A DNA stretch of 63,436 nucleotides from Alphaproteobacteria bacterium. Lineage in GTDB: Bacteria > Pseudomonadota > Alphaproteobacteria > CACIAM-22H2. Positions 53,071-62,093 of this stretch are shown here, one piece after another; position 1 is the stretch's first letter; each line of letters opens with the position of its first letter. Made by a program: the position numbers and the translations under genes. Below the pieces are notes generated by a model, which was not told where the DNA came from, made no database searches, and saw only the letters and a program-made list of their open reading frames with translations. The stretch is from NCBI GenBank assembly GCA_017308135.1, contig JAFKFM010000013.1, positions 1 to 63,436 on the forward strand. Direction: 5' to 3'.

Positions 53071-54897
53071 ATGCGAAACGCCTGTCTACGGATACTCTTC
53101 GGCTTTCTTCTGTTCACCTCCGTGGCTGCATCCGCGCAAGCACAGAGCCCGCCGGGGGCTGACAAGGTTTTTCAACTAAACGTCGCGCACGGCGCGCACG
53201 GTGCTTTGATCCTGAACTGGGCGATAGCGCCAGGCAATTACCTCTATCGCGACAAGATCAAGGTCACGAGCCAGCAAGGTGCCCCGGTCGAAGTAAGTAC
53301 ACCTGCCGGAGCCATGAAAGACGACCCGTCATTCGGAGAGACGGAAATCTATCACCGGCAGGTGCAGGCCACAGTGTCTGCGGAATCGCTGGCCGGCCGG
53401 AGCGAGGTCGTGGTGTCCTTTCAGGGGTGTGCCGAGCAGGGGATTTGCTATCCGCCGGTGACCAAAACGATCGATTTGAAAACGCTGTCGGTTGCCGAGC
53501 CGGCTGGTCGGACCGCGCCAGCGGCACAGTCGAGCAGCAACTGGATTTCCGATCCGGCCTTGGGACGGCCGAGCGAATCGCGTGGCGAAGGAATAGGGAC
53601 ACAGCCGGACAAGCCCGATCTTAGCGGAAGTTTTACTTCAATGCTTGCCGCCTTTGTCGGGTTTGGCTTGCTGTTGGCCTTCACGCCTTGCGTATTTCCG
53701 ATGATACCGATCCTGTCCGGGATGCTGGCGCAGTCGGGCGAGAAGCTGACGGCCCAACGCGGCTTTGTGCTGTCAGGCGCCTACGTCGTAGCGATGGCGC
53801 TTGCTTATGCATCTCTGGGAGTGGTCGTCGCCTGGTCCGGACAGAACCTGCAGGCTGCGCTACAGACGCCGCTCGCGCTCGGCCTGATGAGCGCAATTTT
53901 CGTGGCGCTCGCGCTCTCCATGTTCGGTCTCTACGACCTGCAACTTCCGCAAGCGTGGCAGAGCCGTATCGTCGGCGCCGGTAGCCGCCGTGCCGGATCG
54001 CTTGGCGGGGCCGCGATGATGGGATTCGGCTCCGCATTGATCGTAGGCCCTTGCGTGACGCCGCCACTGGCGGCGGCGCTGGTCTATGTTGCTCAGACCG
54101 GAAACGCCTGGCGTGGCGCGTCGGCGCTGTTCGCATTAGGCATCGGGATGGGTTTGCCGTTGCTGGCGTTTGGCACGTTCGGCGCGAGTATCCTGCCCCG
54201 GTCCGGTCCGTGGCTGGCACAGGTGAAGCACGTATTCGGCTTCGTTTTTCTCGGAGTTGCGATCTGGGTGATATCGCGCGTTATTCCGACCTGGATGGGT
54301 TTGGTTTTGTGGGGCGTGGGCCTCGCTGGTGCCGGCGTCTATCTGGCGGTGCCGCAGCTTCGCGCGCGAAGCCGGGGGCAAGCATGGCGCAGGTGGCCTG
54401 TCGTGACAGGGATAACATCGCTGGGTTTCGGGGCGCTTCTGATGATTTCCGCCGTCGCTGGTTCGTTCGGCTTGCTGGGACAACTCGCTGGAATTACCGC
54501 ATTCGCGCCTTTCACCGCTGCTCATGCGGCCAAATTCGAAACCGTCACCACATCGCAGGCGCTCGATGAGGCGATTGCAAGAGCACGCCAGGACAGCAAG
54601 CCCGTGGTGCTCGATTTCTCGGCCGATTGGTGCATCGAATGCAAGGTCATGGATCGCACCGTCTTTTCAGACGCGGCAGTTTTAACTCGTTTGCGCGATT
54701 TCACGCTGATCCGTGCGGACGCCACCAACTACAACGAAAACACCCGGTCATTGATGAAGAGATTCGGCGTTGTCGGACCCCCAACAATTATTTTTCTGAA
54801 CGCGCGAGACAGCAGGGAAATATCCGCTGCAAGAATCGTCGGACCCGTCGATTCAGACACGTTCCTGAAGCGGCTCAATCAGCTTCAACCATCCTGA
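53071..54897 (+). CDS. dsbD: DsbD, thiol:disulfide interchange protein
   Basis: A 608-residue protein with all three DsbD parts. A signal peptide and N-terminal domain carry Cys in FQGCAEQGICYPPV. The membrane domain has eight helices with TPCVFPMIPILSGML and GPCVTPPLAAALVY. The C-terminal thioredoxin domain has DWCIECKVMDRTVF. It carries electrons from cytoplasmic thioredoxin to periplasmic thiol proteins. It is followed 27 bp later by a DsbA/DsbG-like gene that could be its client. Confidence 0.93.
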   Translation: MRNACLRILFGFLLFTSVAASAQAQSPPGADKVFQLNVAHGAHGALILNWAIAPGNYLYRDKIKVTSQQGAPVEVSTPAGAMKDDPSFGETEIYHRQVQATVSAESLAGRSEVVVSFQGCAEQGICYPPVTKTIDLKTLSVAEPAGRTAPAAQSSSNWISDPALGRPSESRGEGIGTQPDKPDLSGSFTSMLAAFVGFGLLLAFTPCVFPMIPILSGMLAQSGEKLTAQRGFVLSGAYVVAMALAYASLGVVVAWSGQNLQAALQTPLALGLMSAIFVALALSMFGLYDLQLPQAWQSRIVGAGSRRAGSLGGAAMMGFGSALIVGPCVTPPLAAALVYVAQTGNAWRGASALFALGIGMGLPLLAFGTFGASILPRSGPWLAQVKHVFGFVFLGVAIWVISRVIPTWMGLVLWGVGLAGAGVYLAVPQLRARSRGQAWRRWPVVTGITSLGFGALLMISAVAGSFGLLGQLAGITAFAPFTAAHAAKFETVTTSQALDEAIARARQDSKPVVLDFSADWCIECKVMDRTVFSDAAVLTRLRDFTLIRADATNYNENTRSLMKRFGVVGPPTIIFLNARDSREISAARIVGPVDSDTFLKRLNQLQPS

Positions 54898-54924
54898 AAC
54901 GTCAATTCACTGAGGAGAGATATC

Positions 54925-55563
54925 ATGCTCGTCGCACGTCTAAACAATTTTGCTATTCGCTCGATCCTGTCGTTGGCGCTGCTGACGCCGATGGCCGTTT
55001 CCAATGCGTTCGCGCAGGATCCCGATACGTCTGCGGAGGCGATCCTAAATGATCCGGCGACGCCCGTTGCGGGAAATCCGAAAGGCGATCTGACGGTCGT
55101 GACATTCTTCGATTACAATTGCCCCTTCTGCAAGAAGGCAGAGCCAGCCCTTGAGAAGGTTGTAAAAGAGGATGGTCATATTCGCCTTGTCTACAAAGAC
55201 TGGCCAATCCTCACCAAAGCGTCCGTCTACGGCGCGCAGTTGGCGCTGGCCGCAAAGTATCAAGGCAAATACGATGCGGTTCATGCCGCGCTGATGTCGA
55301 TTTCCGGCACCAAGAATCCTGAAGACCAGATGCTCGCGGCGATTCGCAAATCGGGTGTCGACATGGACAAGCTCGACGCGGATCTCAAGGCTCACGGTGA
55401 CGAGATCACGGCCTTGCTCCGGCGCAACCTTGCCCAGGCCGACTCACTGGGATTGCAGGGAACGCCGGCTTATCTCATCGGTCATTACAAAGTGACGTCA
55501 GCTCTGACCTATGACGGTTTCAAGCGTGCGGTTGCCGACGCGCGTAGCCAGGCAATGAAATAA
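54925..55563 (+). CDS. DsbA-family periplasmic thiol oxidoreductase
   Basis: A 212-residue protein with signal peptide (SILSLALLTPMAVSNAFA) and DsbA-fold domain: active site FFDYNCPFCKKAEP (CPFC) and the cis-Pro loop LQGTPAYLIG. It resembles Com1/BdbD/ScsC-like oxidoreductases. Next to dsbD it may act as a reductase or isomerase kept reduced by DsbD, for example in copper resistance (inference). AGGAG lies ahead of the ATG. The next gene starts right after its stop. Confidence 0.88.
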   Translation: MLVARLNNFAIRSILSLALLTPMAVSNAFAQDPDTSAEAILNDPATPVAGNPKGDLTVVTFFDYNCPFCKKAEPALEKVVKEDGHIRLVYKDWPILTKASVYGAQLALAAKYQGKYDAVHAALMSISGTKNPEDQMLAAIRKSGVDMDKLDADLKAHGDEITALLRRNLAQADSLGLQGTPAYLIGHYKVTSALTYDGFKRAVADARSQAMK

Positions 55564-56250
55564 ATGACACCGTTTGAGACGAACTCCGTTGCCCGCTTTC
55601 GACGAGCCGGCAGCGCAGCTGTGGTTTTTGCCGGGATGGCGATTTTGGCTGGATGTACCACAACGTCGTCCACGCCGGCTCCCGTTGCATTCTCAACTCA
55701 GGCGAATCCGATGGCTGCCCGGGCTTACGCCGCGCCGACCAACGAGCCATATAAGGTCGATGCCGTCGATGTCGCTGACATCGACCCCAAATATCTTCGG
55801 CAGGTGGTCGATTTTCCGACCCGCGAGCCGGTCGGAACGATCGTCGTCGATCCGCATGAGCGTTTCGTTTACCTGGTGCAAGAACATGGGAAAGCGTTGC
55901 GCTACGGTGTCGGCGTCGGGAAAGCGGGTCTGGAATTCACCGGGACCGCGACGGTCGAATACAAAAAGAAATGGCCGCACTGGACACCGACCAGCGACAT
56001 GATCAAACGCGAACCCGCCCGCTACAAACCCTGGCAAAAGGGCATGGATGGGGGTGCCCGAAATCCATTAGGCGCGCGTGCCTTGTATCTTTTCAAGAAT
56101 GGCAAGGACACGTTGTTTCGTATTCACGGCACGACCGAGCCGTCGAGCATCGGCAAAGCCGTCTCGTCGGGCTGCATTCGAATGGTCAACCAGGACATCA
56201 TAGACCTTTATAGCCGCGTGCCTGATGGTTCGAAGGTCGTGGTTCGGTGA
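55564..56250 (+). CDS. L,D-transpeptidase (YkuD family) lipoprotein
   Basis: A 228-residue protein with lipobox ILAGC (Cys ~31) and a YkuD domain ending RIHGTTEPSSIGKAVSSGCIRMVNQDIIDLY, with the catalytic Cys in SSGCIRM. Such enzymes form 3-3 peptidoglycan links or attach proteins to the wall. They rely on a reduced Cys, which fits cotranscription with dsbD and a DsbA-like gene. The start immediately follows the preceding stop. Confidence 0.9.
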   Translation: MTPFETNSVARFRRAGSAAVVFAGMAILAGCTTTSSTPAPVAFSTQANPMAARAYAAPTNEPYKVDAVDVADIDPKYLRQVVDFPTREPVGTIVVDPHERFVYLVQEHGKALRYGVGVGKAGLEFTGTATVEYKKKWPHWTPTSDMIKREPARYKPWQKGMDGGARNPLGARALYLFKNGKDTLFRIHGTTEPSSIGKAVSSGCIRMVNQDIIDLYSRVPDGSKVVVR

Positions 56251-56297
56251 TGCGCATGAATGCTGGCGCAAGTCCGTTAGCAAACTAGGAAATCCGG

Positions 56298-56546
56298 ATG
56301 AATGTGGATGAAAATCAAAGTCCAAATTCAGTGCCGTGGCCGCCGCTCATTCTGACCATGGCCGTGGCGGCAAGCCTGGGACTTGGCATGTTCAGGCCTT
56401 TGCTCGTCCTGGGCAATCTCTGGGTATGGGTTACGGCGTACGTCGTTGCGTCCATCGGCATCGCCCTTGATCTCATGGACCATCATGACCACGAAACGGG
56501 CTCAAACCAATATTCCCCCCTCATCAAGGCGCCACCCAGCGGGTGA
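56298..56546 (+). CDS. Short membrane protein, probably truncated
   Basis: An 82-residue product ([42 protein letters not shown]...) with two hydrophobic segments. The PWPPLI start resembles the N-terminus of isoprenylcysteine methyltransferase-like membrane proteins, but the enzyme part is missing. The sequence right after it belongs to the collapsed mbfA copy, so a deletion may have cut it. Confidence 0.4.
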   Translation: MNVDENQSPNSVPWPPLILTMAVAASLGLGMFRPLLVLGNLWVWVTAYVVASIGIALDLMDHHDHETGSNQYSPLIKAPPSG

Positions 56547-56694
56547 CCACCGGGCCATTCCGGCTCCCGCGTAGTCCCAAGGCATGCGGAGTTGTTGAGA
56601 GATGCGATCTGCGTGCGAGTCCAAGAATTCCTGGCTAATCGGCGTCGCGTTCGCCAATGCTGCAGGCAACAAATTGCTCGCGGAGACTTCCCGG

Positions 56695-57115
56695 TCAGGC
56701 GCCACCAATGAGGATACCCACACCCAAGACAATGGTCCCTCCGAGTACGATCTGGAAAGCGGCCTGGAGGAACGGCGTATCCATGTATTTCGCACGCACG
56801 TACGCTATAGCCCAAAGTTCGACGAACACGACCGCGCCCGCAGGAGCCATCGTCGGATAGCGCCTCGGCGAAGCCCATGCTGATACCCGCTCCGATCGAC
56901 GCCGCCAGACCTACTAGAAACGTTTGCCAGTTGTGATGGGTGGCGAAAGCCGCCGCAAAAAGCGGCGCAAGTGTCGACACCGAGCCATCCATAAGGCCTG
57001 CGAGACCGGGCTGCACGTATTGCAGAACGAACATGCGCTTGCTGGTTTTGTCTTCCTCCGCGCGGACGTCCGGGGTTAGAAGTGTGTCGCTGAGCTTCGC
57101 TGCAATGTCTTCGTG
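56695..57115 (-). pseudogene. mbfA: Deleted second copy of mbfA
   Basis: The minus strand holds the end of the ferritin domain ([28 protein letters not shown]) and the first transporter helices ([27 protein letters not shown]...[12 protein letters not shown]). After a deletion of about 40 codons and a frameshift come [21 protein letters not shown] and [11 protein letters not shown] with the stop at 56695. The N-terminal ~140 residues are missing. It is joined head-on to the cytochrome b561 remnant. Confidence 0.85.
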
Positions 57116-57421
57116 CCCCTTGGCTCGGAAGGTTCGCATTGGCTGCTCTATGCGCTGGTTTTTATCACCACATTGACGGGTTGGTTCTTCGCATCGTTTC
57201 GTGGTTGGCACATTTCGTTTTTATTTGCGGTGCCGCTACCGATGCTGACCAATTCCGACGCTACGGTTGGTCGTGTGATCGGCGGTTGGCATCAAATCGC
57301 GGAATGGGGCTTGCTCATCACTATCGTAATTCACGTCGCGGCGGTATTGATACATCTGTTTCTGATTAGAGACCGGGTCATGCAACGGATGCTTCCTCTC
57401 GCCCGGACCTTTCGATCTTGA
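57113..57421 (+). pseudogene. cybB: 5'-truncated cytochrome b561
   Basis: From about [29 protein letters not shown] the sequence matches the second half of the intact cytochrome at 29280-29813, including GGWHQIAEWGLLITIVIHVAAVLIHLF. Helices 1 and 2 with their heme ligands are missing. The joint with the mbfA remnant at ~57113 shows that one deletion removed both 5' ends and everything between them. Confidence 0.85.
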
Positions 57422-57729
57422 ATTTACGCGAGCGCGTACTTCCGCCGCAGGTCTACCTCGAAACCGATGAATTACCGGCATTTCAAGAATCGCGCTGCGC
57501 AGCTGATGCTTCTCGCATAGGTAGTTTTCTCCAGTCTCATCGCTATGGATGGCGACGGGCAAGATCGGAAGCTTTTGAAGAGGAGCCCGACCGACGCGCG
57601 CGACCCAACGCCGCGCCGATACGCCCCAACTCGGCCAGGCGCAAATGGCCCGACCGGCTCACTTCCAATTTTGTAGCGAACCTATCTAGCCTCAGTCAGT
57701 GCCTGGGATAATCGCACAGCGGAGACGGG
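57422..57729. other. Gene-free region
   Basis: About 300 bp with no recognisable gene between the cytochrome remnant and the P-type ATPase fragment. A rightward frame crosses it but its product (Arg/Pro-rich) resembles nothing I know. At the matching place in the first locus a COG4705 gene is present; no trace of it is visible here. Confidence 0.35.
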
Positions 57730-57951
57730 TCATGTCGGCTGCAGCGCCATTCCACAGATGGGACAGCTACCCGGGCCTATCTGCCGGATCTTCGGATGCA
57801 TCGGGCAGGTGCAGATGGTGCCCTCGGGAACGTCCGCCGACCGTAGGGTCACGGACTTGTCGAGACACTGTTGCGGCGTGGCCGCGAACTTGGTGCGGCA
57901 ACCAGCCGAACAGAAATGACGTCTCGCCGCAACCCATACCTGTAGGGGCAT
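57730..57951 (-). pseudogene. N-terminal fragment of a copper P-type ATPase (YHS + metal-binding motif)
   Basis: The product reads RRHFCSAGCRTKFAATPQQCLDK (YHS-type zinc/copper motif) followed by CTCPMHPKIRQIGPGSCPICGMALQPT and a stop at 57730. The CPMHP...GSCPICGMAL motif is the heavy-metal-binding domain found at the start of many CopA-type ATPases. The membrane and ATPase domains are missing. It could be a free-standing metal-binding peptide but more likely is a truncation. It is divergent from, and directly abuts, the CsoR-family gene. Confidence 0.65.
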
Positions 57952-58230
57952 ATGGAAATGTGCAAAGACATCAAGACGTCCTGTCAAAAACGCCTGAGCC
58001 CAATCGAGGGACGAGTGCGAGGCTTGTCCAAGATGGTCGACGAGGAACGGTACTGCATCGACATCGTGACGCAGATATCCGCCGTCCGGGCCGCACTGCG
58101 GCGCGTCGAGGAGGAGGTCAAGGATCACGTCTCGCACCGCGTCGAACATGCGACCGCGAGTGGCGACAAGGCGAATCAGCGCTAGAAGATTGCGGTACTG
58201 ATGGCCGTCATAGGACGTGCGGAACGATGA
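57952..58230 (+). pseudogene. CsoR-family repressor with in-frame TAG (second copy)
   Basis: From ATG 57952: CKDIKTSCQKRLSPIEGRVRGLSKMVDEERYCIDIVTQISAVRAALRRVEEEVKDHVSHRVEHATASGDKANQR, then TAG at 58183-58185 (Lys in the paralogue), then KIAVLMAVIGRAER to TGA 58230. Relative to 30822-31073 a Leu codon before KDHVSH is missing, and the second metal Cys (DHVSHC) is Arg. A 77-residue product could still fold but probably cannot bind Cu(I) normally. Confidence 0.7.
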
Positions 58231-58309
58231 TCATCCGGTCCGGTTCCGTCTTGGCGGCCGGAGCTTTCGCGGCTATGTTTCCGAATCCTAACTGGGTAAA
58301 TCGAAAGTA

Positions 58310-58807
58310 TTGACGCGGAATGTTCGTCGGCCTTACCAGGACGCAGCGGTTGAGGGCAGGAGGGCAGGATGGCTGGTTGCCCTAGCCTATCTGTTTTGCG
58401 TGCTGGCCCCGACGATCTCCTTCGCGTTGCCCGGCGGTCATGCCACACCCTATTGTCTGACCGACGACGATCAAGGGCCCGGCGTGGTCCATGTGCACAA
58501 CGAAGGCATCGTGCCGCATGTCCACAAGGACGGACATCTCCATGATCACTCCGGCATCCAAAGCCATGCGCATGCCGCAGGGGAGCATCACGCGAATCCG
58601 ATCGCGTTGAATGACGGCTCTAGCCCCGCGAAGGCACCGCATTCGTCGGACGGAAAATGCTGCGGCCTGATGTGCGTCACCGCGCTTCCTGCGACGCTCG
58701 TCGACGTGGCAAAGCCATTGGTGCCGAAGGCCGTGCGCGAGGCCGAAAGCTACCGGAAGCTGACCGACAACGCGCCCCCACAGCGCTATCGCCCCCCCAT
58801 TTCCTGA
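58310..58807 (+). CDS. His-rich, DUF2946-like exported protein
   Basis: A ~165-residue protein with an N-terminal hydrophobic segment (WLVALAYLFCVLAPTISFAL), a His-rich middle (VVHVHNEGIVPHVHKDGHLHDH, then SHAHAAGEHH) and a Cys motif GKCCGLMCVTALPA resembling DUF2946 proteins of copper clusters. It probably binds copper or another metal in the periplasm. The first available start is TTG 58310. It stands ahead of the outer-membrane factor and CopA genes. Confidence 0.65.
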   Translation: MTRNVRRPYQDAAVEGRRAGWLVALAYLFCVLAPTISFALPGGHATPYCLTDDDQGPGVVHVHNEGIVPHVHKDGHLHDHSGIQSHAHAAGEHHANPIALNDGSSPAKAPHSSDGKCCGLMCVTALPATLVDVAKPLVPKAVREAESYRKLTDNAPPQRYRPPIS

Positions 58808-58885
58808 TCTGACCAAGTGTGACGCGGTGCTGCGCCCGTTCAGGGTACGCGCACCTGTAGTTCATCGTCAGTTCAGGAAAGTATT

Positions 58886-59179
58886 ATGTCAGCGCAGATT
58901 GGGGCGACTTCCGCCGCCGTTGGTTCGGTGGTGGGCAGACTATTCGAAATCAGGTTTGGAGCATTCGCGGGACTGGCCTTTGCGGCCATGATGCTCGGCG
59001 GCTGCGTGCTGCCTACTGCGCCGCTGGTCGGCAAAGATCCCGCGGATCCCGGCGCGAAGGTCGCAGGCGTCGGCTACCGGTCGAGCATAGCGCCTTACAG
59101 CAGCCTGCGTCCGACGGTGCCGTCCGGTTGGAAGGAACAGAACCAACGCGTCACTCCGACGCCGAAGTCCGGGCAATAG
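58886..59179 (+). CDS. Small lipoprotein
   Basis: A 97-residue protein with a signal segment (AGLAFAAMMLGGCVLP; lipobox LGGC), then a short Pro/Gly/Lys-rich mature part (PTAPLVGKDPADPGAKVAGVGYRSSIAPYSSLRP). It is ten bases ahead of the outer-membrane factor gene and in the same operon. The function is unknown; it may assist the efflux channel or copper proteins that follow. Confidence 0.7.
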   Translation: MSAQIGATSAAVGSVVGRLFEIRFGAFAGLAFAAMMLGGCVLPTAPLVGKDPADPGAKVAGVGYRSSIAPYSSLRPTVPSGWKEQNQRVTPTPKSGQ

Positions 59180-59188
59180 GAGCGTCCC

Positions 59189-60655
59189 ATGACAAACATC
59201 GACTACGTCGGGCATCGCCGTTCGCTCCCAGTCGCTCGCAGACATCGTGCAATATTGGCAGTCTCGATCTCGCTTTTGCTTTCCGGCTGCGCCACGTTTT
59301 CGCCTGATGGCGGCATGACGGCCGTGGCCGACATCGCCAGCAACACGATCAAGAAGGACGTGATCGCGATCCGCTCGGTGGACGACGCGCAACGGGCGGA
59401 CGACAGCGTCAAGCGCCTGCTGCACCGGACGCTCAACGTCGAAACCGCGGTTCAGATCGCGCTGCTCAACAATCGTGGGCTGCAGGCGGCCTACAACGAA
59501 TTGGCGCTGGCGGAAGCAGACCTTGTTCAGGAGAGTCTGCCGCCGAACCCGACCTTCTCGATCTCGCGGATCGCGGGCGGCGGCACGGTCGAGATTGAGC
59601 GTCAAGTCGTCGGCGACATTCTCGCGCTGGCAACGCTGCCGTTCCGCTCGGAGATCGCAAGACAACGGTTCCGGCAGGCGCAACTACGGGCCGCACTGGA
59701 GACGCTGCGGCTCGCGTCCGATGTTCGGCGATTCTATTACCGTGCGGTTGCCGCCAATGAATTGGTCGGTTTGTTGACCGACGCGAAATCGACGGCGGAG
59801 TCCACCGCCAAGCTGGCTTCGAAGCTTGGCGAAACCGGTTCGCTCAACAAACTCGATCAAGCCCGCGAGCAGGTGTTCTACGCAGAGACGACCGCGGATC
59901 TCGCTTCCACGCGTCAGGAGGCGACCAGCTCGCGCGAGCGGCTCGCCCGACTCCTGGGCCTTTGGGACGGAGGCCTTGCCTTCCGGCTTCCGAAGGCACT
60001 CCCGGTGCCGCCGCGCCGCCCATCTGCGCTGCCTCTGATCGAGGTCGATGCAGTGACGCATCGGATCGACCTGCAGATTGCCCGGATCGAACTCGTTGCG
60101 CTCGCGAAGGCGCTCAATCTGACGGAAGCCAGCCGTTTCGTCACACTGCTCGATGTTGCGGGAATTGCGAAGACCACCAGGGATCCCGATGGCTCCCGGT
60201 TTCGCGAGCGCGGCTTCGATATCCAATTCCAGATTCCGATCTTCGATGGCGGTGAGGTCCGGGTCCGGCAGGCCAGCGAGACCTACAACCAGGCCTTTAA
60301 TCGGCTGACGGAGAAGGCCGTCAACGTGCGTTCGGAGGCAAGGGATGCCTACCGCGTCTACCGCTCGACCTACGAGATCGCCGGACAGTACCAGCGCGAG
60401 GTTCTGCCACTCCGAAAAATTATCACCGAGGAGATGCAACTACGGTTCAGCAGCATGCAGGTCGACGTCTTCGCCCTGTTGACCGAGGCACGGCAACGCA
60501 TCGCCTCGCTGCGCGCCGGAATCCAAGCCAAACGCGACTTTTGGTTGGCGCAATCCGACCTGCAGACCGCCATCAACGGTGGCGGCTCTGGAGACACTCA
60601 GAAGGAATCCCGCCCCACGACCACCGCCCAAGCGGGCGGTGGCGGCGGCCATTGA
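59189..60655 (+). CDS. Outer-membrane efflux factor (TolC/CusC family lipoprotein)
   Basis: A 488-residue outer-membrane factor with lipobox LLLSGCATFSP. The two TolC-like repeats are visible: TLNVETAVQIALLNNRGLQAAYNELALAEADLVQESLPPNPTFS and VDAVTHRIDLQIARIELVALAKALNLTEASR, with IQFQIPIFDGGEVRVRQASETYNQAF near the end. Such trimeric channels complete RND pumps. No pump gene is beside it, so it may serve the two RND systems in this window, which lack their own channel. Its stop overlaps the copA start (TGATG). Confidence 0.88.
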   Translation: MTNIDYVGHRRSLPVARRHRAILAVSISLLLSGCATFSPDGGMTAVADIASNTIKKDVIAIRSVDDAQRADDSVKRLLHRTLNVETAVQIALLNNRGLQAAYNELALAEADLVQESLPPNPTFSISRIAGGGTVEIERQVVGDILALATLPFRSEIARQRFRQAQLRAALETLRLASDVRRFYYRAVAANELVGLLTDAKSTAESTAKLASKLGETGSLNKLDQAREQVFYAETTADLASTRQEATSSRERLARLLGLWDGGLAFRLPKALPVPPRRPSALPLIEVDAVTHRIDLQIARIELVALAKALNLTEASRFVTLLDVAGIAKTTRDPDGSRFRERGFDIQFQIPIFDGGEVRVRQASETYNQAFNRLTEKAVNVRSEARDAYRVYRSTYEIAGQYQREVLPLRKIITEEMQLRFSSMQVDVFALLTEARQRIASLRAGIQAKRDFWLAQSDLQTAINGGGSGDTQKESRPTTTAQAGGGGGH

Positions 60656-62046
60656 TGGAGACGAGCATGCTATCGCGAAGAGGATTTCTCGGTACCGCAG
60701 CGCTGATGAGCGCCAGCGCCGTGAGCGGTCGTGTCCAGGCGGCCAACATTCCGGAAGCGCCGATCATGGACAAGGTGACGATGCAGCCGCCGCTGCATCC
60801 GACCAGCGGTCCGGATTATCGACCGGTCGTGACGCTGAACGGCTGGTCGCTGCCCTGGCGGATGAACGGCGACTGGAAGGAATACCATCTCGTCGCGGAG
60901 CCCGTGGTGCGGGAGTTCGCCGACGGCATGAAGGCATATCTGTGGGGTTACAACGGCCAGGCGCCGGGCCCGACGATCGAGGCCGTCGAAGGCGACAAGG
61001 TCCGCATCTTCGTCACCAACAAGCTGCCCGAGCATACGACTGTGCACTGGCACGGCATGATCGTGCCGAACGGCATGGACGGCGTCGGCGGTCTCAATCA
61101 GCCGCATATCAAGACCGGCAAGACCTTCGTCTACGAGTTCGAGATGAAGAACAGCGGCACGTTCATGTATCACCCGCACTCCGACGAGATGGTGCAGATG
61201 GCGATGGGCATGATGGGCATGGTCATCGTGCACCCGCGCGACCCGGCGTTCCGTCCTGTGGATCGCGACTTCGTCTTCATCATGAGCACCTACGACATCG
61301 ATCCCGGCACCTATCTGCCGAAGGTCAACGAGATGACCAACTTCAACATGTGGACCTGGAACAGCCGGGTGTTTCCGGGGATCGATCCGTTGCCGGTCCG
61401 TCTTGGCGACAAGGTTCGTGTCCGCATCGGCAATCTCACTATGACCAACCATCCCATCCATCTGCACGGCCACCACTTTGCCGTCAGCTGCACCGACGGC
61501 GGCTGGGTTCCTGAAAGCGCGCAATGGCCGGAGACGACGACCGACGTACCTGTCGGCGCGGTTCGTGCGTTCGACGTCGTCGCCGACAATCCCGGCGACT
61601 GGGCGTTTCACTGCCACAAGTCGCATCACACCATGAACGCCATGGGACACGATATGCGCAACATGATTGGCGTCTCGAAGAAGGATTTGGCCAAAGCGGT
61701 CGGCAAGCTCGCACCTGACGCCATGGTGATGGGTTCGACGGGCATGGCGATGGGCGAGATGGAAATGCCCGCGCCGGACAACACGCTGCCGATGATGACG
61801 GGCTCCGGACAATTCGGGCCGATCGAGATGGGTGGCATGTTCACGGTGATGAAGATCCGCGAAGGCATGGCGCGCGACGATTACAGCGACCCCGGTCCCT
61901 ACAAAAATCCGCAGGGCACCGTCGCCTATGAGGTCGATGCTCCATCTGCGGAGCCTGCCCGGCAGGACGGCGGCAAAGACAAGGGCGGGGCGACGGAGAT
62001 GAAAAGCATGAAGGGAATGAAAGGCATGAAGATGAAGGGGATGTGA
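60655..62046 (+). CDS. copA: CopA-type periplasmic multicopper oxidase
   Basis: A 463-residue protein with a Tat signal (MLSRRGFLGTAALMSASAVSG) and copper motifs HWHGMIVPNGMDG, HPHSDEM, HPIHLHGHHF and HCHKSHHTMNAMGH. Two Met-rich stretches (MVMGSTGMAMGEMEMPAP and the C-terminal MKSMKGMKGMKMKGM) can bind Cu(I). It likely oxidises Cu(I) or sequesters copper in the periplasm. ATG 60655 overlaps the preceding stop; ATG 60667 (MLSRRG) is an alternative. A cupredoxin gene follows. Confidence 0.9.
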   Translation: METSMLSRRGFLGTAALMSASAVSGRVQAANIPEAPIMDKVTMQPPLHPTSGPDYRPVVTLNGWSLPWRMNGDWKEYHLVAEPVVREFADGMKAYLWGYNGQAPGPTIEAVEGDKVRIFVTNKLPEHTTVHWHGMIVPNGMDGVGGLNQPHIKTGKTFVYEFEMKNSGTFMYHPHSDEMVQMAMGMMGMVIVHPRDPAFRPVDRDFVFIMSTYDIDPGTYLPKVNEMTNFNMWTWNSRVFPGIDPLPVRLGDKVRVRIGNLTMTNHPIHLHGHHFAVSCTDGGWVPESAQWPETTTDVPVGAVRAFDVVADNPGDWAFHCHKSHHTMNAMGHDMRNMIGVSKKDLAKAVGKLAPDAMVMGSTGMAMGEMEMPAPDNTLPMMTGSGQFGPIEMGGMFTVMKIREGMARDDYSDPGPYKNPQGTVAYEVDAPSAEPARQDGGKDKGGATEMKSMKGMKGMKMKGM

Positions 62047-62093
62047 GCGCGAGGTTCAGACCGAATGTTTCAACCGAACGAAGGAGACGCGAC

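Noticed and set aside
57699..58313. Rightward 204-residue frame over the P-type ATPase fragment and the CsoR copy
   Set aside because: Arg/Pro-rich shadow of two recognisable sequences.
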